Source: Anaerolineae bacterium (GTDB lineage Bacteria > Chloroflexota > Anaerolineae > Aggregatilineales > UBA2796). Taken from it: a stretch of DNA of 27,029 nt. The notes below the pieces were generated by a model, which was not told the DNA's origin, ran no database searches, and was given only the letters and a program-made list of their open reading frames with translations. This document shows positions 6,364 through 14,685 of the stretch, one piece after another. The DNA is taken from contig JADZBY010000625.1 in NCBI GenBank assembly GCA_020851855.1, positions 1-27,029 on the forward strand, given 5' to 3'. Numbering within the stretch: the stretch's first letter is position 1; each line of letters opens with the position of its first letter. A program made the position numbers and the translations under genes.

Positions 6364-7491
6364 TCACTTCTTCCTCGGAAACTTCACCACCACATCATCG
6401 CCGAAGGCGATCTCGCCCTTCACCTTACGGCGTTTGGCGGCGGGCGGCTCGGCGCTGACCTTGCCCTCGGCTTCCAGGCAGGCCAGCGCTGCCTTGTAGT
6501 GGCGCTTCAGGTACGGTGTGCCGACGCAGTGCTGCTCGTAGATGTCGTGCAGGGCCAGCCGCCGCCCGGCAAAGCGCGCCGGCAGCGCGTCGTGCAGCGC
6601 ATCCAGCGGGCGCGCCACCTCAAACAGGGTCGGCTGGCGTTCCACATCCGGGCTGTACTCGAAACTCGGCACGCCCTGGGTGGCCGACGAGCTGTACTCG
6701 GCCATGACCTTCTTCATCGTCTCGTAGCGCGGGAAGTGGGCGGTGGCGAAAATCAGGTGGTGGTTGGTGCGCGTGCCGTCTTCGTTCTTGAAACGGAAGG
6801 GCAGCACGAATTTGCCGCCCATCTGACGCAAAACCTGCCCAACCTGCTCCACGATGGCCGCCTCGCGCGCGTCCGGGTCGAGCGACTCCAGCCGGGCGCG
6901 CAGCGCATCTGCCCGTTTGCGTCCAAAGAGGGCGTTGATGTGCTCGCGAACGTCGGGATTGCCCAGGCCCAGGTTGATCAGGCCGTAGCTCAGGTACACC
7001 GCGCAATCGCAGCCCCAGTCGCGCAGCACGTGGTTTGGCAGTTGCAGCGACAGGCCCTTGTAGCCGAACGGATCGATGAAGAAGAACGCGGGCGTATGGC
7101 GGTATTGCCCGGACAAACCCACCAGCTCGAGTCCGGAGTCGCGGCGCGCCACGATGGGCGGGTGGCGCAGCTTGCGCACACCCTTCAGCCCACGAATCGC
7201 CTTTCGCAGCGCATCGGAGCCGTCCTCGTCGGCGTCATTGCAGACGCAGATGAGCGCGTCGCGCATCTCGGCGTCGTCGGCGGCGCGCGCCAACACGGTC
7301 AGCGGCGCGGTCCGTGACGCTTCATCGGCGCGGCCCGGCCCGGCATACACGTCAAAGTAGCCGACGCAGGCGTCAGGCTTGCGGGCGACGGCGAGACGGG
7401 CTTTCCCCCACGCCCACAGGTAACTGGCGACGAGTTCCGCCTTGATCCGGGCTTGCTCGCGCGTTTCGGTGAATGTCATGCCACGCGTCAT
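6364..7491 (-). CDS. tcmP: Second TcmP-like protein (three-Cys-motif partner family)
   Basis: A 375-residue divergent relative of the downstream TcmP. The shared pattern is visible: TETREQARIKAELVASYLWAW near the N-terminus, YFDVYAGPGR (45-54) in place of the AGTG motif, FFIDPFGYKG (137-146), and LIFATAHFPRYETMKKVMAE toward the C-terminus, a block I associate with the longer TcmP subtype. The C-terminal tail is basic (AAKRRKVKGE). I chose the ATG at 7491 because GGGGGAAG lies just upstream; an ATG at 7506 adds five residues and one at 7479 is also possible. It precedes the shorter TcmP by 18 bases. GC is high like the host, unlike its neighbour. Function unknown; nucleic-acid methylation is a guess from the motifs. 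Confidence 0.8.
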   Translation of the reverse strand: MTRGMTFTETREQARIKAELVASYLWAWGKARLAVARKPDACVGYFDVYAGPGRADEASRTAPLTVLARAADDAEMRDALICVCNDADEDGSDALRKAIRGLKGVRKLRHPPIVARRDSGLELVGLSGQYRHTPAFFFIDPFGYKGLSLQLPNHVLRDWGCDCAVYLSYGLINLGLGNPDVREHINALFGRKRADALRARLESLDPDAREAAIVEQVGQVLRQMGGKFVLPFRFKNEDGTRTNHHLIFATAHFPRYETMKKVMAEYSSSATQGVPSFEYSPDVERQPTLFEVARPLDALHDALPARFAGRRLALHDIYEQHCVGTPYLKRHYKAALACLEAEGKVSAEPPAAKRRKVKGEIAFGDDVVVKFPRKK

Positions 7492-7555
7492 GGCGGCTTC
7501 CCCCATCCAAGACAGACCGACAAGCGGCTGGGCGGGCGTGATGTGGCAGTTGGGC

Positions 7556-7614
7556 GGGCGGCTCGCGACGCGCCCCTGCCGACGGTCGGTGTAGGGGCGG
7601 CTCGCGAGCCGCCC
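7556..7614. repeat. Palindromic intergenic repeat (GGGCGGCTCGCGA arms)
   Basis: A perfect 13-bp inverted repeat, GGGCGGCTCGCGA (7556-7568) with TCGCGAGCCGCCC (7602-7614). Inside it CGCCCCT (571-577) pairs with AGGGGCG (593-599) and CCGAC with GTCGG around the centre. The right arm can also fold on itself (GGCTCGCGAGCC). It fills the gap between hutU and the second tcmP-like gene, where both genes read leftward. Confidence 0.75.
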
Positions 7615-7623
7615 GTTTCGTGT

Positions 7624-9282
7624 CTATCCCCCGATCATCGGCAGTTTGATGCCGTGCCGCTTCGCGGCGGCCAGCGCTTCGGGATAGCCCGCGTCGGCGT
7701 GGCGCACCACGCCCATGCCCGGATCGGTGGTCAGCACGCGCTCCAGCCGCCGCGCCGCCGCCTCGGTCCCGTCGGCCACGATGACCTGTCCGGCGTGCTG
7801 GCTGTAGCCGATGCCCACCCCGCCGCCGTGGTGGAAACTGACCCACGTCGCGCCGCCGACCGCGTTGATCAGCGCGTTCAGGATGGCCCAGTCGGACACG
7901 GCGTCCGTGCCATCGCGCATTCCTTCCGTCTCCCGGTTGGGCGACGCCACCGAGCCGGAATCGAGGTGGTCACGTCCGATGACGATGGGCGCGCTGACCT
8001 GTCCGGTCCGCACCAATTCGTTGAAAGCCAGCCCGGCGCGCGCCCGCTCGCCATAACCCAGCCAGCAGATGCGCGCGGGAAGGCCCTGGAAGGCGATGCG
8101 CTCTTCGGCCATGCGAATCCAGCGCGCCAGATGGGCATCTTCCGGGAACAGGCGCAGGATTTCCTGGTCGGTGCGCAGGATGTCCGCCGGATCGCCGCTC
8201 AACGCGACCCAGCGAAACGGCCCCTTACCCTCGCAAAATAGCGGGCGAATGTAGGCCGGGACGAAGCCGGGATAGTCGAAGGCATTCTTCACCCCGGCGT
8301 CAAAGGCGCGCTGGCGCAGGTTGTTGCCGTAGTCGAAAACGACCGCGCCCGCCTTCTGGAAGTCGAGCATGGCCTGGCAGTGGCGCGCCATAGCCGCCAT
8401 GCTGCGCCGCACGAACTCGTCGCGGTCGCGCTCACGCAAGGCCCAGGCGTCTTCGAGGCTCATGCCGTCGGGCATATAGGCCAGCGGATCGTGGGCAGGC
8501 GTCTGGTCGGTGACCACGTCGGGCCGCACGCCGAGCGCCGCCAGCCGGGCGAACACGTCCGCCGCGTTGCCGATCAGGCCCACGGACACGGCCTCACCCG
8601 CTGCCTTCGCCGCCTCGACGCGCGTCATGGCCGTCTCGAGGTCATCGTACAACTCGTCCAGGTAGCGCGTGGCGAGTCGCCGCTCGGCGCGCGCCCGGTC
8701 GATCTCCACGATGAGCGCTGCGCCCTCGTTCATGGTCACGGCCAGCGGTTGTGCGCCGCCCATGCCACCCAGGCCCGCCGTGAGCACGAAGCGCCCACGC
8801 AGGCTTGGCCAGCCCATCTGGTGCGCCAGCGAGCCGAGTGTTTCGTACGTGCCCTGGATGATGCCCTGCGTGCCGATGTAAATCCACGATCCGGCGGTCA
8901 TCTGACCGTACATGATCAAGCCGCGCCGCTCCAGATCGTCAAAGTGTTCCTGCGTCGCCCAATGCGGGACGAGATTCGAATTGGCGATCAGCACACGCGG
9001 CGCGTCGGGGTGGCTCCTGAACACGGCGACCGGCTTGCCGGATTGCACGAGCAGCGTTTCGTCATCTTCCAGCTCGCGCAGCGTCCGTACCAGGGCGTCG
9101 AAGCAGTCCCAGGTCCGGGCCGCCCGACCGCGCCCGCCGTACACGATCAGGTTGTCGGGGTCTTCGGCCACTTCCGGATCGAGGTTGTTCATCAACATGC
9201 GCAAGGCGGCTTCCTGGAGCCAGCCCTTGCACGTGATCTGCGCGCCACGCGGTGCGCGCACGGGACGGGCCTTTGCCGTCAT
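7624..9282 (-). CDS. hutU: Urocanate hydratase
   Basis: Second enzyme of histidine degradation: adds water to urocanate to give imidazolone propionate, using tightly bound NAD+. The 552-residue length is normal. Family blocks seen are NLIVYGGRGRAARTWDCFD, ANSNLVPHWATQEHF, MTAGSWIYIGTQGI, the NAD-binding TAGLGGMGGAQPLA (168-181), and the active-site ICWLGYGER with Cys406, matching the catalytic Cys410 of Pseudomonas. I took the ATG at 9282, which has AAAGGA seven bases upstream; a TTG two codons earlier is less likely. No other hut gene (hutH, hutI, hutG) is in the window, so it stands alone here. The upstream gap contains a double-hairpin repeat. Confidence 0.97.
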   Translation of the reverse strand: MTAKARPVRAPRGAQITCKGWLQEAALRMLMNNLDPEVAEDPDNLIVYGGRGRAARTWDCFDALVRTLRELEDDETLLVQSGKPVAVFRSHPDAPRVLIANSNLVPHWATQEHFDDLERRGLIMYGQMTAGSWIYIGTQGIIQGTYETLGSLAHQMGWPSLRGRFVLTAGLGGMGGAQPLAVTMNEGAALIVEIDRARAERRLATRYLDELYDDLETAMTRVEAAKAAGEAVSVGLIGNAADVFARLAALGVRPDVVTDQTPAHDPLAYMPDGMSLEDAWALRERDRDEFVRRSMAAMARHCQAMLDFQKAGAVVFDYGNNLRQRAFDAGVKNAFDYPGFVPAYIRPLFCEGKGPFRWVALSGDPADILRTDQEILRLFPEDAHLARWIRMAEERIAFQGLPARICWLGYGERARAGLAFNELVRTGQVSAPIVIGRDHLDSGSVASPNRETEGMRDGTDAVSDWAILNALINAVGGATWVSFHHGGGVGIGYSQHAGQVIVADGTEAAARRLERVLTTDPGMGVVRHADAGYPEALAAAKRHGIKLPMIGG

Positions 9283-9373
9283 GACCAAATCCTTTCTGAA
9301 GGTACTCTATCGCTACATTTTGCCCTCACGCCCCCGGCCCCTCGCTCAGCGGCGGGGGGCGCAAGGGGAGACG

Positions 9374-9435
9374 GCGGACAACGCAGGCGTTGTCCCTACG
9401 GCATCGGGTGTAGGGACGAGGCCTGCCTCGTCCGC
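9374..9435. repeat. Double-hairpin intergenic repeat, copy 1
   Basis: The left arm GGACAACGC-AG-GCGTTGTCC and right arm GGACGAGGC-CT-GCCTCGTCC are each perfect 9-bp hairpins. They are linked by CTAC...GTAG, with GCGGAC and GTCCGC at the outer ends. Further copies lie at 15669, 15797, 26824 and 26944. It lies between hutU and the first glycosyltransferase gene, in a 208-base gap whose flanks (9320-9370 and 9440-9490) are C/G-rich runs with no gene. Confidence 0.85.
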
Positions 9436-9490
9436 AACCTTGCTCCCCCGCCCCTTGCTCTGTGGGCGAGGGGTCGGGGTGAGGGTTCTC

Positions 9491-10585
9491 CTATCCCCGC
9501 CCTACCTTCGCCAGTTCGGCCATCAGGTCCACGAGGCGGTTCATCAGGCCGTCCAGGCTGTGCGCCGCGCGTGTCCGCTCACGCAGGTCCGCGCCCATCG
9601 TCGCCCGCTGTTCCGCGCTGGTATCCAGCAGGTCCGCCAGCCGGTTTGCCAGCCCGTCGGCGTCGTCGGGAGCCTCGATGCGCAGTGCGGCGCGACGCTC
9701 GCCCAGCAACTCGTCAAAGGCGCTTGTCGCGACGATGGTCGGCGTCCCGGCCATCAGGCTTTCCAGCGCCGCCTTGTCAAACAGACCGGGTGGGCTGAGA
9801 TTCACGGCGACGGTTGCGCGGCGGACCATGTCGCGCACGCCTTCGGGCGGCAACCCGCCGGTGAACGTGACTCGATCCGCAATGCCCAGGCCGGCGGCGA
9901 GCTGTTCGAGCTGAAGGCGGTACTCCGCGCTCTCGCCGGGCGGGACCGCGCCGACAAACGCGGCCTGGAGCGGCACATCCGGGAGTTTCGCAATGGCCTG
10001 AAGCAGCACGTGCTGGCGCTTGATCGGCATCAGCCGCGCCACGTGCACCACGAGCGGCGGATCGTCGCGCGGCGTATCCTCGTCCGGCGCGAAAAAGTCG
10101 GCGTCGATGCCGTGGCCGAGCACCCGCACCTTCTGGCTTGCAAACGGGAAGCTCTCCGGCGCGGCGGTGGCCACGGCGCGCGCCGCCCGGACCGCCCAGC
10201 GCAATTCGCGGCTGTCCTGGCGGTGCGTGTACCACAACAGTTGCGGGATCGGGTAGGACCAGGCGACCGGCGTGGCCATCCACGTGTAGCGCGGGACCAT
10301 GTGGCTGAAAATCAGGTCGGTGCGCTGCGCCACGCCGATCAGCGCCCGGTAAAAGCCACGCGCCATGCCGATTTTGCCCAGGCCGCGCTCCTTGCCCATC
10401 GAGAGCGTGCGCAGGTTGGGCGGGTACTCCCCGAAGAAGCGCTCCAGCCGGTCTTCGGGCGGCCTTTCCAGGCACAACACATCCAGGTGTTGCAGGCGGT
10501 TGAGCAGCGCCCTCACCCAGCCCGCCGTGAAGCCCAGGACCGGATCGGCGGGGTCCAGTTTTTGCGTGATCATCAGGACGCGCAT
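9491..10585 (-). CDS. GT4-family glycosyltransferase
   Basis: A 364-residue GT-B fold glycosyltransferase, expected to transfer a sugar from a nucleotide-sugar donor in cell-surface polysaccharide or glycolipid synthesis. It begins MRVLMITQKLDP; the C-terminal donor domain shows LVVHVARLMPIKRQHVLLQAI, VTFTGGLPPEGVRDMVRRA and LFDKAALESLMAGTPTIVAT. The usual first acidic residue of the E-x7-E motif is replaced in FDKAALESLMAG, so only the second Glu is evident; activity may be altered or the family divergent. The ATG at 10585 has AAGGAG six bases upstream and overlaps the end of the next glycosyltransferase gene by 13 bases, so the two are coupled. Acceptor and sugar cannot be predicted. Confidence 0.85.
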   Translation of the reverse strand: MRVLMITQKLDPADPVLGFTAGWVRALLNRLQHLDVLCLERPPEDRLERFFGEYPPNLRTLSMGKERGLGKIGMARGFYRALIGVAQRTDLIFSHMVPRYTWMATPVAWSYPIPQLLWYTHRQDSRELRWAVRAARAVATAAPESFPFASQKVRVLGHGIDADFFAPDEDTPRDDPPLVVHVARLMPIKRQHVLLQAIAKLPDVPLQAAFVGAVPPGESAEYRLQLEQLAAGLGIADRVTFTGGLPPEGVRDMVRRATVAVNLSPPGLFDKAALESLMAGTPTIVATSAFDELLGERRAALRIEAPDDADGLANRLADLLDTSAEQRATMGADLRERTRAAHSLDGLMNRLVDLMAELAKVGRG

Positions 10586-11751
10586 GGCGGCTCCTTACGG
10601 GCGACGCGCTCCCACATGGCAACCCACTCGCGCATCAGGCGCAGGCTATCAAAACGAGCCAGCACATGCGCCCGCGCCCGCTCGCCCATGCGCCGCGCCG
10701 CCTCTCGGTCGTCCAGCAGGCCGATGATCGCCTCGGCAAAGGCCCCCACGTCGCGCGGCGGGGTGAGGTAACCGGTTTCGCCGTTCACCACGACTTCCAG
10801 CGCGCCGTCGGTGGCCGTCGCCACGACGGGCAATCCTGCCGCGCCGGCCTCGACCATGACCAGCCCCAGCCCTTCGTACAGGCTGGAATGGGCGTACACC
10901 GCGCTGGCCTGATACAGGGCGGGCAACTCGTTATGGGCGACCGGGCCGGGGAAGTGAACGGCGTCGCGGATGCCCAATTCGGCGGCCAACGTGGGCAAAT
11001 TATCGGGAGACAGAGCCAGATCGCCCGCGATGACCAGATGGGCGGCGGGCGCGGCCTCATGCACGAGGCGGAAGGCGCGCAACAACATAGGCACGTTCTT
11101 GAAACCCACCGGACGCCCGACCCACAAGACGAGCGGCGTCTCCGGTGCAACGCCCAGCCGCCCAGCCCATGCAGCCAATGCATCGGGCGGCGCGGGCGCG
11201 GCGAAACGCTCCACGTCCGGCGCGACGGGGATCACGCATACGCGCTCCGGCGGCGCACCGCGCCGGATCGCCGCCGCGCGCTCTGCCTGGCTAACCACGC
11301 GCACGGCGTCGGCCTGCCGCACCACGCGCCGCGCCAGCCATTGCAGGATACGGTTGCGCGGGCGTTCGCGCGCAAATTCACGGCTATCCAGCGTCGGCGA
11401 GTGAACCTGGACGATGAGCGGCGCGGCCATCTCCCGGCGCAGCCGCAAGCCGATCAGGCCGGTCAGAAACGGGTCCTGGCTGGCGATCACGTCAATCTTT
11501 TCGTCGGCGTGAAGGGCCAGCGCGGCCCGTGCGGCGTCGGGCAGGTAGGTCAGGTAGCCGCGCGAGTTGGTGGGCAACGCCTGAAAGCGGTAAGCGCGCA
11601 GCGGTTCGAGCGGGGCCGGACCGCGCCGGTTGCATACGATCACGCTGAGATGGCCGCCGAGCAGCGACGCATACGACTCGTGGCGCTGGCGGGCGTTGCC
11701 GGTCGTCTGGGTGAGCAGCGAGGTGTCAAGGCTGAGTATCAGCACGTGCAT
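10573..11751 (-). CDS. GT4-family glycosyltransferase
   Basis: A 392-residue glycosyltransferase. It opens MHVLILSLDTSLL, followed by an acceptor-side Rossmann domain with DVIASQDPFLTGLIGLRL. The donor domain shows LVLWVGRPVGFKNVPMLLRAF, VHFPGPVAHNELPALYQAS and a canonical SLYEGLGLVMVEAGAAGLP with the E-x7-E pair. I took the ATG at 11751, which has GGGAG about eight bases upstream. An in-frame ATG at 11778 lies only five bases after a perfect TATAAT (11789-11784) and could be a leaderless start adding nine residues. Coupled by a 13-base overlap to the following glycosyltransferase gene. Target glycan unknown. Confidence 0.87.
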   Translation of the reverse strand: MHVLILSLDTSLLTQTTGNARQRHESYASLLGGHLSVIVCNRRGPAPLEPLRAYRFQALPTNSRGYLTYLPDAARAALALHADEKIDVIASQDPFLTGLIGLRLRREMAAPLIVQVHSPTLDSREFARERPRNRILQWLARRVVRQADAVRVVSQAERAAAIRRGAPPERVCVIPVAPDVERFAAPAPPDALAAWAGRLGVAPETPLVLWVGRPVGFKNVPMLLRAFRLVHEAAPAAHLVIAGDLALSPDNLPTLAAELGIRDAVHFPGPVAHNELPALYQASAVYAHSSLYEGLGLVMVEAGAAGLPVVATATDGALEVVVNGETGYLTPPRDVGAFAEAIIGLLDDREAARRMGERARAHVLARFDSLRLMREWVAMWERVARKEPPCAS

Positions 11752-11783
11752 GAGGCGCTCCCGTGCCATCCGGTGCATGAATT

Positions 11784-11789
11784 ATTATA
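11784..11789 (-). promoter_or_regulatory. -10 box (TATAAT) for the glycosyltransferase operon
   Basis: A perfect TATAAT on the minus strand, 33 bases before the chosen start at 11751. No good -35 hexamer is seen at 16-18 bases, so the promoter may be weak or activator-dependent. Confidence 0.45.
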
Positions 11790-11841
11790 GCCCGAATAGC
11801 CCGCGCGCCCGCTGCATTTCGCGGTAGCGCTCACGATTCTG

Positions 11842-11870
11842 TTGCACAAATCGCCTGAGAGCGCTATCCT
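11842..11870 (+). promoter_or_regulatory. Promoter of the sugar ABC transporter operon
   Basis: TTGCAC (11842-11847), a 17-base spacer, then TATCCT (11865-11870). The start point would be near 11877, giving a leader of about 144 bases before the ATG at 12021. No clear operator or riboswitch is recognised in that leader. Confidence 0.5.
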
Positions 11871-12020
11871 AACCGTGTCACCTCCGGCGCGCGAACGGCG
11901 CATCAATGCTGATTCCGCAGCGTAGAAAGGAGGGCGCGGGCCGCACTCCCATCGTTGGCCCACATGCACGTTTGCGTCCGAAGTTGCTGCCTTCTCATCA
12001 GACTCGGAGCAAGAGAAACC

Positions 12021-13007
12021 ATGTTCAAGAAGCTTCTTACCCTCGCCTTATGCCTTGCTTTTGCCGTCACCATCATTCCTGCCGTGGCCAACGCCCAGGC
12101 CGAAAAGCCGAAGATCGGCTTCCTGCCGGGCGTGGTCGACCCGTTCTATCAGGTCATGGAAATCGGCGTGCGCCGGGCCGTCGAGGACTTCGGCCTGGGC
12201 GAGATCGTGTTCTCCGTGGCGGATACGTGGGGACCTGCCGAGCAGACCCCGCTGCTGGACGCCATGATCGCACGCGGCGACCTGGACTACCTCATCATCG
12301 CCCCGACCGACAAGGAACAGATGGTGGCTCCGCTGGAGCGCGCGCTTGAGGCGGGCATCAAGATCATCACCGTCGACACCTTCCTGGGCGACGGCGACTA
12401 CGTGAACGGCCCCGTCACCTTCCCGATCAGCTACATCGGCTCGGACAACGTCGAAGGCGGTCGCATCGCCGGGCGTGCGCTGGGCGACGTGCTGGGCGGC
12501 GAGGGCAAGGTCTATATCCAGAATACGAATGTGGGCGTGAGCACGACCGAACAGCGCGGCCAGGGCTTCAAGGAAGCCATTGCCGAGTTCCCCGGCATGG
12601 AGCTGGTCGGCGAAGACTATAACCTGGACGACGCCAACACCTCGGTCGAGCAGACCTCGGCCAAGCTCCAGGCCGTTCCGGACCTGGGCGGCATCTTCGG
12701 CGTGAATGTGTTCAGCGCTCAGGGCGCGGGCACGGCGGTTGTGAATGCGGGCCTCGGTGGGCAGGTGCAGGTCATCGCCTTCGACGCGACCTCGTTCGCC
12801 ATCGAGCTACTGCGCCAGGGCAACGTCACCCTCGTGATCGCCCAGAAGCCCTATGACATGGGTTACCTGGCCGTCGAGTTCGCCATGGCCGACTGGGCGG
12901 GTGTGACGAGCCTGCCGAAGCGCGTGACGACCGGCTATGCGGTCATCACGGCGGAGAACGTGGACGATCCCGAGATCGCGCGCTTCATCTATCAGGTCCC
13001 CGAGTGA
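12021..13007 (+). CDS. Sugar ABC transporter substrate-binding protein (FrcB/RbsB-like)
   Basis: A 328-residue periplasmic-binding-protein-like receptor of the ribose/fructose type (Peripla_BP_4). A signal peptide (FKKLLTLALCLAFAVTIIPAV) ends near ANAQA; no lipobox Cys follows. The mature protein begins KPKIGFLPGVVDPFYQVMEIG, has DYLIIAPTDKEQM, YIGSDNVEGGRIAGRAL and the second-lobe IFGVNVFSAQGAGTAV and VIAFDATSF. I took the ATG at 12021, preceded by GGAGCAAGAG; a TTG at 11955 would disrupt the signal peptide. The order binding protein, permease, ATPase matches FrcBCA fructose importers. Substrate is probably a sugar, not determinable here. Confidence 0.88.
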   Translation: MFKKLLTLALCLAFAVTIIPAVANAQAEKPKIGFLPGVVDPFYQVMEIGVRRAVEDFGLGEIVFSVADTWGPAEQTPLLDAMIARGDLDYLIIAPTDKEQMVAPLERALEAGIKIITVDTFLGDGDYVNGPVTFPISYIGSDNVEGGRIAGRALGDVLGGEGKVYIQNTNVGVSTTEQRGQGFKEAIAEFPGMELVGEDYNLDDANTSVEQTSAKLQAVPDLGGIFGVNVFSAQGAGTAVVNAGLGGQVQVIAFDATSFAIELLRQGNVTLVIAQKPYDMGYLAVEFAMADWAGVTSLPKRVTTGYAVITAENVDDPEIARFIYQVPE

Positions 13008-13048
13008 TCTGATCGGACCGTCGCTCAGCACACGCGCTTGAGCCTCGT

Positions 13049-13073
13049 CGGGGGCGTCCACACGACGCCCCCG
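13049..13073 (+). promoter_or_regulatory. Intercistronic stem-loop after the binding-protein gene
   Basis: CGGGGGCGTC (13049-13058) and GACGCCCCCG (13064-13073) form a perfect 10-bp stem with a five-base loop. No T-run follows. In ABC importer operons a hairpin at this position often stabilises the upstream part of the mRNA so that the binding protein is made in excess. Confidence 0.6.
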
Positions 13074-13107
13074 AACTTCCCCGCCGCGGTTCTTCGAGGA
13101 GCGTTTC

Positions 13108-14685
13108 ATGGCCACCCAGTCTCACAGCGGCGCTGCCGCGCTTTCCACGAGTTCTCCCAGAGCCGAACGCGCCAAGAGCCTGGTCCTGCTCGTCAGCCGG
13201 GTGTGGGCCTGGGTCTTTCTCATTGGCCTCGTCGCCTTTTTCACCCTCAGCGTGTCCGCCGCGACAAACGGTGACGTGAATTTCCTGAGCCTGGCCAACT
13301 CCCAGAACGTCCTGATGTCGATCACGCCCATCCTGCTGATGGGCCTGGGCCAGACCTTCGTCATCATCGCCGCCGGCATCGACCTGTCGGTCGGCTGGGT
13401 GATGGGCCTCTCGTCGGTGATCGCCGCGCTCGCCATGCGCGACCTGATCGCGGCGGCAGGAACGCCGACGAAGATGGGCGATGCGGCCATCAACCTTGCC
13501 GCCATTGCCCTGGGGCTGGTTTGCGCCTTCATCATCGACCGGGCGATCAAACGCGGGCTGCCCAGCGCCACGCTGTCGGGCGCTGTGGGCGCGCTGATTC
13601 GCCTGCTCGCCGCCCTGGGCGTGACAGCGCTCACCGCCTGGGCAGGCGTGGCCCTCATCCGCGCCGTGCTGGCGCGCTCCGGAATCCACGGGCCGCTGGC
13701 GCTGGTCGCGGGCGTGCTCTTCGGCGTCCTGGCTTTTGCCATCGCCAACCGCTTCGTCCGCAAAGCGCCCGACGAGGCCGAGGGATTTGCGCAGGCGGCC
13801 CCGCTGCTCATCCGGTTTGCCATTGGCGTGGTCGCCGGGGTCGCCGTGACGTTCCTGCTGAGTGAGGTGCTGGCGCAAACGGGCATGACCGAGCCGGTAG
13901 TCATCCTCGTCGGCTTCACGGCAGGCGCGTGTTCTACCCTGATTCCCGGCTTCATCAACGGCGTGATCATCGCCCGGCTGCGCATTCCACCCTTCATCGT
14001 CACGCTGGGCATGTCGTTTGTGGCGCGCGGCGTGGCGTTCCTCTTGTCCGGGGGCAACGTCGTGGGCCAGCAGCCGGAAGGTGTGCGCAACTTCGGCAAC
14101 GAGGCGCTTCTGTACGTGGTCACGCGCGGTGAAGGCGGCTTTTATTTCCTCAACAAGCCGGAAATCAGCGGCGAGGCGCTGCGCGGCATGGTGCGCGTCT
14201 TTCAGTGGCCTGTGGTGGTCGCCTTCATCGTGCTGATCATCGCCGCCTTCATTTTGCACAGAACCCAATACGGGCGGCACACCTACGCCATCGGCGGCAA
14301 CCGCGAGGCGGCGCTGCGCGCGGGCGTGCCCGTCACGCGGCATACCATCCTGCTGTACGTCGCGTCGGCCTTCACTGCAGGGCTGGCGGGCGTGCTGCAC
14401 ACGGCGCGCTTTTCGGGCGGCTCGTCGATTGCCGGCGATCCGCTGCTCATGTCGTCGATTGCGGCGGTGATCGTCGGCGGCGTGAGCATGTTCGGCGGAA
14501 CCGGCTCGGTGATCGGGACGCTGATCGGCGCATTGATCATCTCCGTGCTGACGACAGGCCTGGTCATGCTCAACGTCGAGCCGTTCTACCAGTTCGTGGT
14601 GGTCGGCATCGTGGTCATCCTGGCCGTGATCATCGACCAGGCGCGGGACATCATCGTCGGGCGCATGGAAGCGGAAAGGGGCTGA
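13108..14685 (+). CDS. Sugar ABC transporter permease with large internal insert
   Basis: Membrane component of the importer (BPD_transp_2, RbsC/FrcC type). GQTFVIIAAGIDLSVG (81-96) and the FINGVIIARLRIPPFIV block (282-298), YAIGGNREAALRAGV, and the C-terminal GGVSMFGGTGSVIGT are clear family signatures. The 525-residue length is well above the roughly 310-360 expected. The surplus lies between about residues 110 and 270, where extra hydrophobic stretches (about 128-145, 160-188, 197-214, 234-252) occur and the normal protein has a short stretch. The frame is unbroken and flanking motifs intact, so this is an insertion, not a frameshift. The start has GAGGAG about seven bases upstream. It overlaps the ATPase start by one base. 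Confidence 0.9.
   Translation: MATQSHSGAAALSTSSPRAERAKSLVLLVSRVWAWVFLIGLVAFFTLSVSAATNGDVNFLSLANSQNVLMSITPILLMGLGQTFVIIAAGIDLSVGWVMGLSSVIAALAMRDLIAAAGTPTKMGDAAINLAAIALGLVCAFIIDRAIKRGLPSATLSGAVGALIRLLAALGVTALTAWAGVALIRAVLARSGIHGPLALVAGVLFGVLAFAIANRFVRKAPDEAEGFAQAAPLLIRFAIGVVAGVAVTFLLSEVLAQTGMTEPVVILVGFTAGACSTLIPGFINGVIIARLRIPPFIVTLGMSFVARGVAFLLSGGNVVGQQPEGVRNFGNEALLYVVTRGEGGFYFLNKPEISGEALRGMVRVFQWPVVVAFIVLIIAAFILHRTQYGRHTYAIGGNREAALRAGVPVTRHTILLYVASAFTAGLAGVLHTARFSGGSSIAGDPLLMSSIAAVIVGGVSMFGGTGSVIGTLIGALIISVLTTGLVMLNVEPFYQFVVVGIVVILAVIIDQARDIIVGRMEAERG

Noticed and set aside
11955..12020. Longer start (TTG) for the binding protein
   Set aside because: It would place 22 residues before the signal peptide; the ATG at 12021 has a purine-rich ribosome site and a proper signal sequence.
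12985..14400. Long minus-strand open frame opposite the ABC permease
   Set aside because: Low-complexity His/Asp/Arg/Gly composition and no domain; the plus strand encodes a clear permease.
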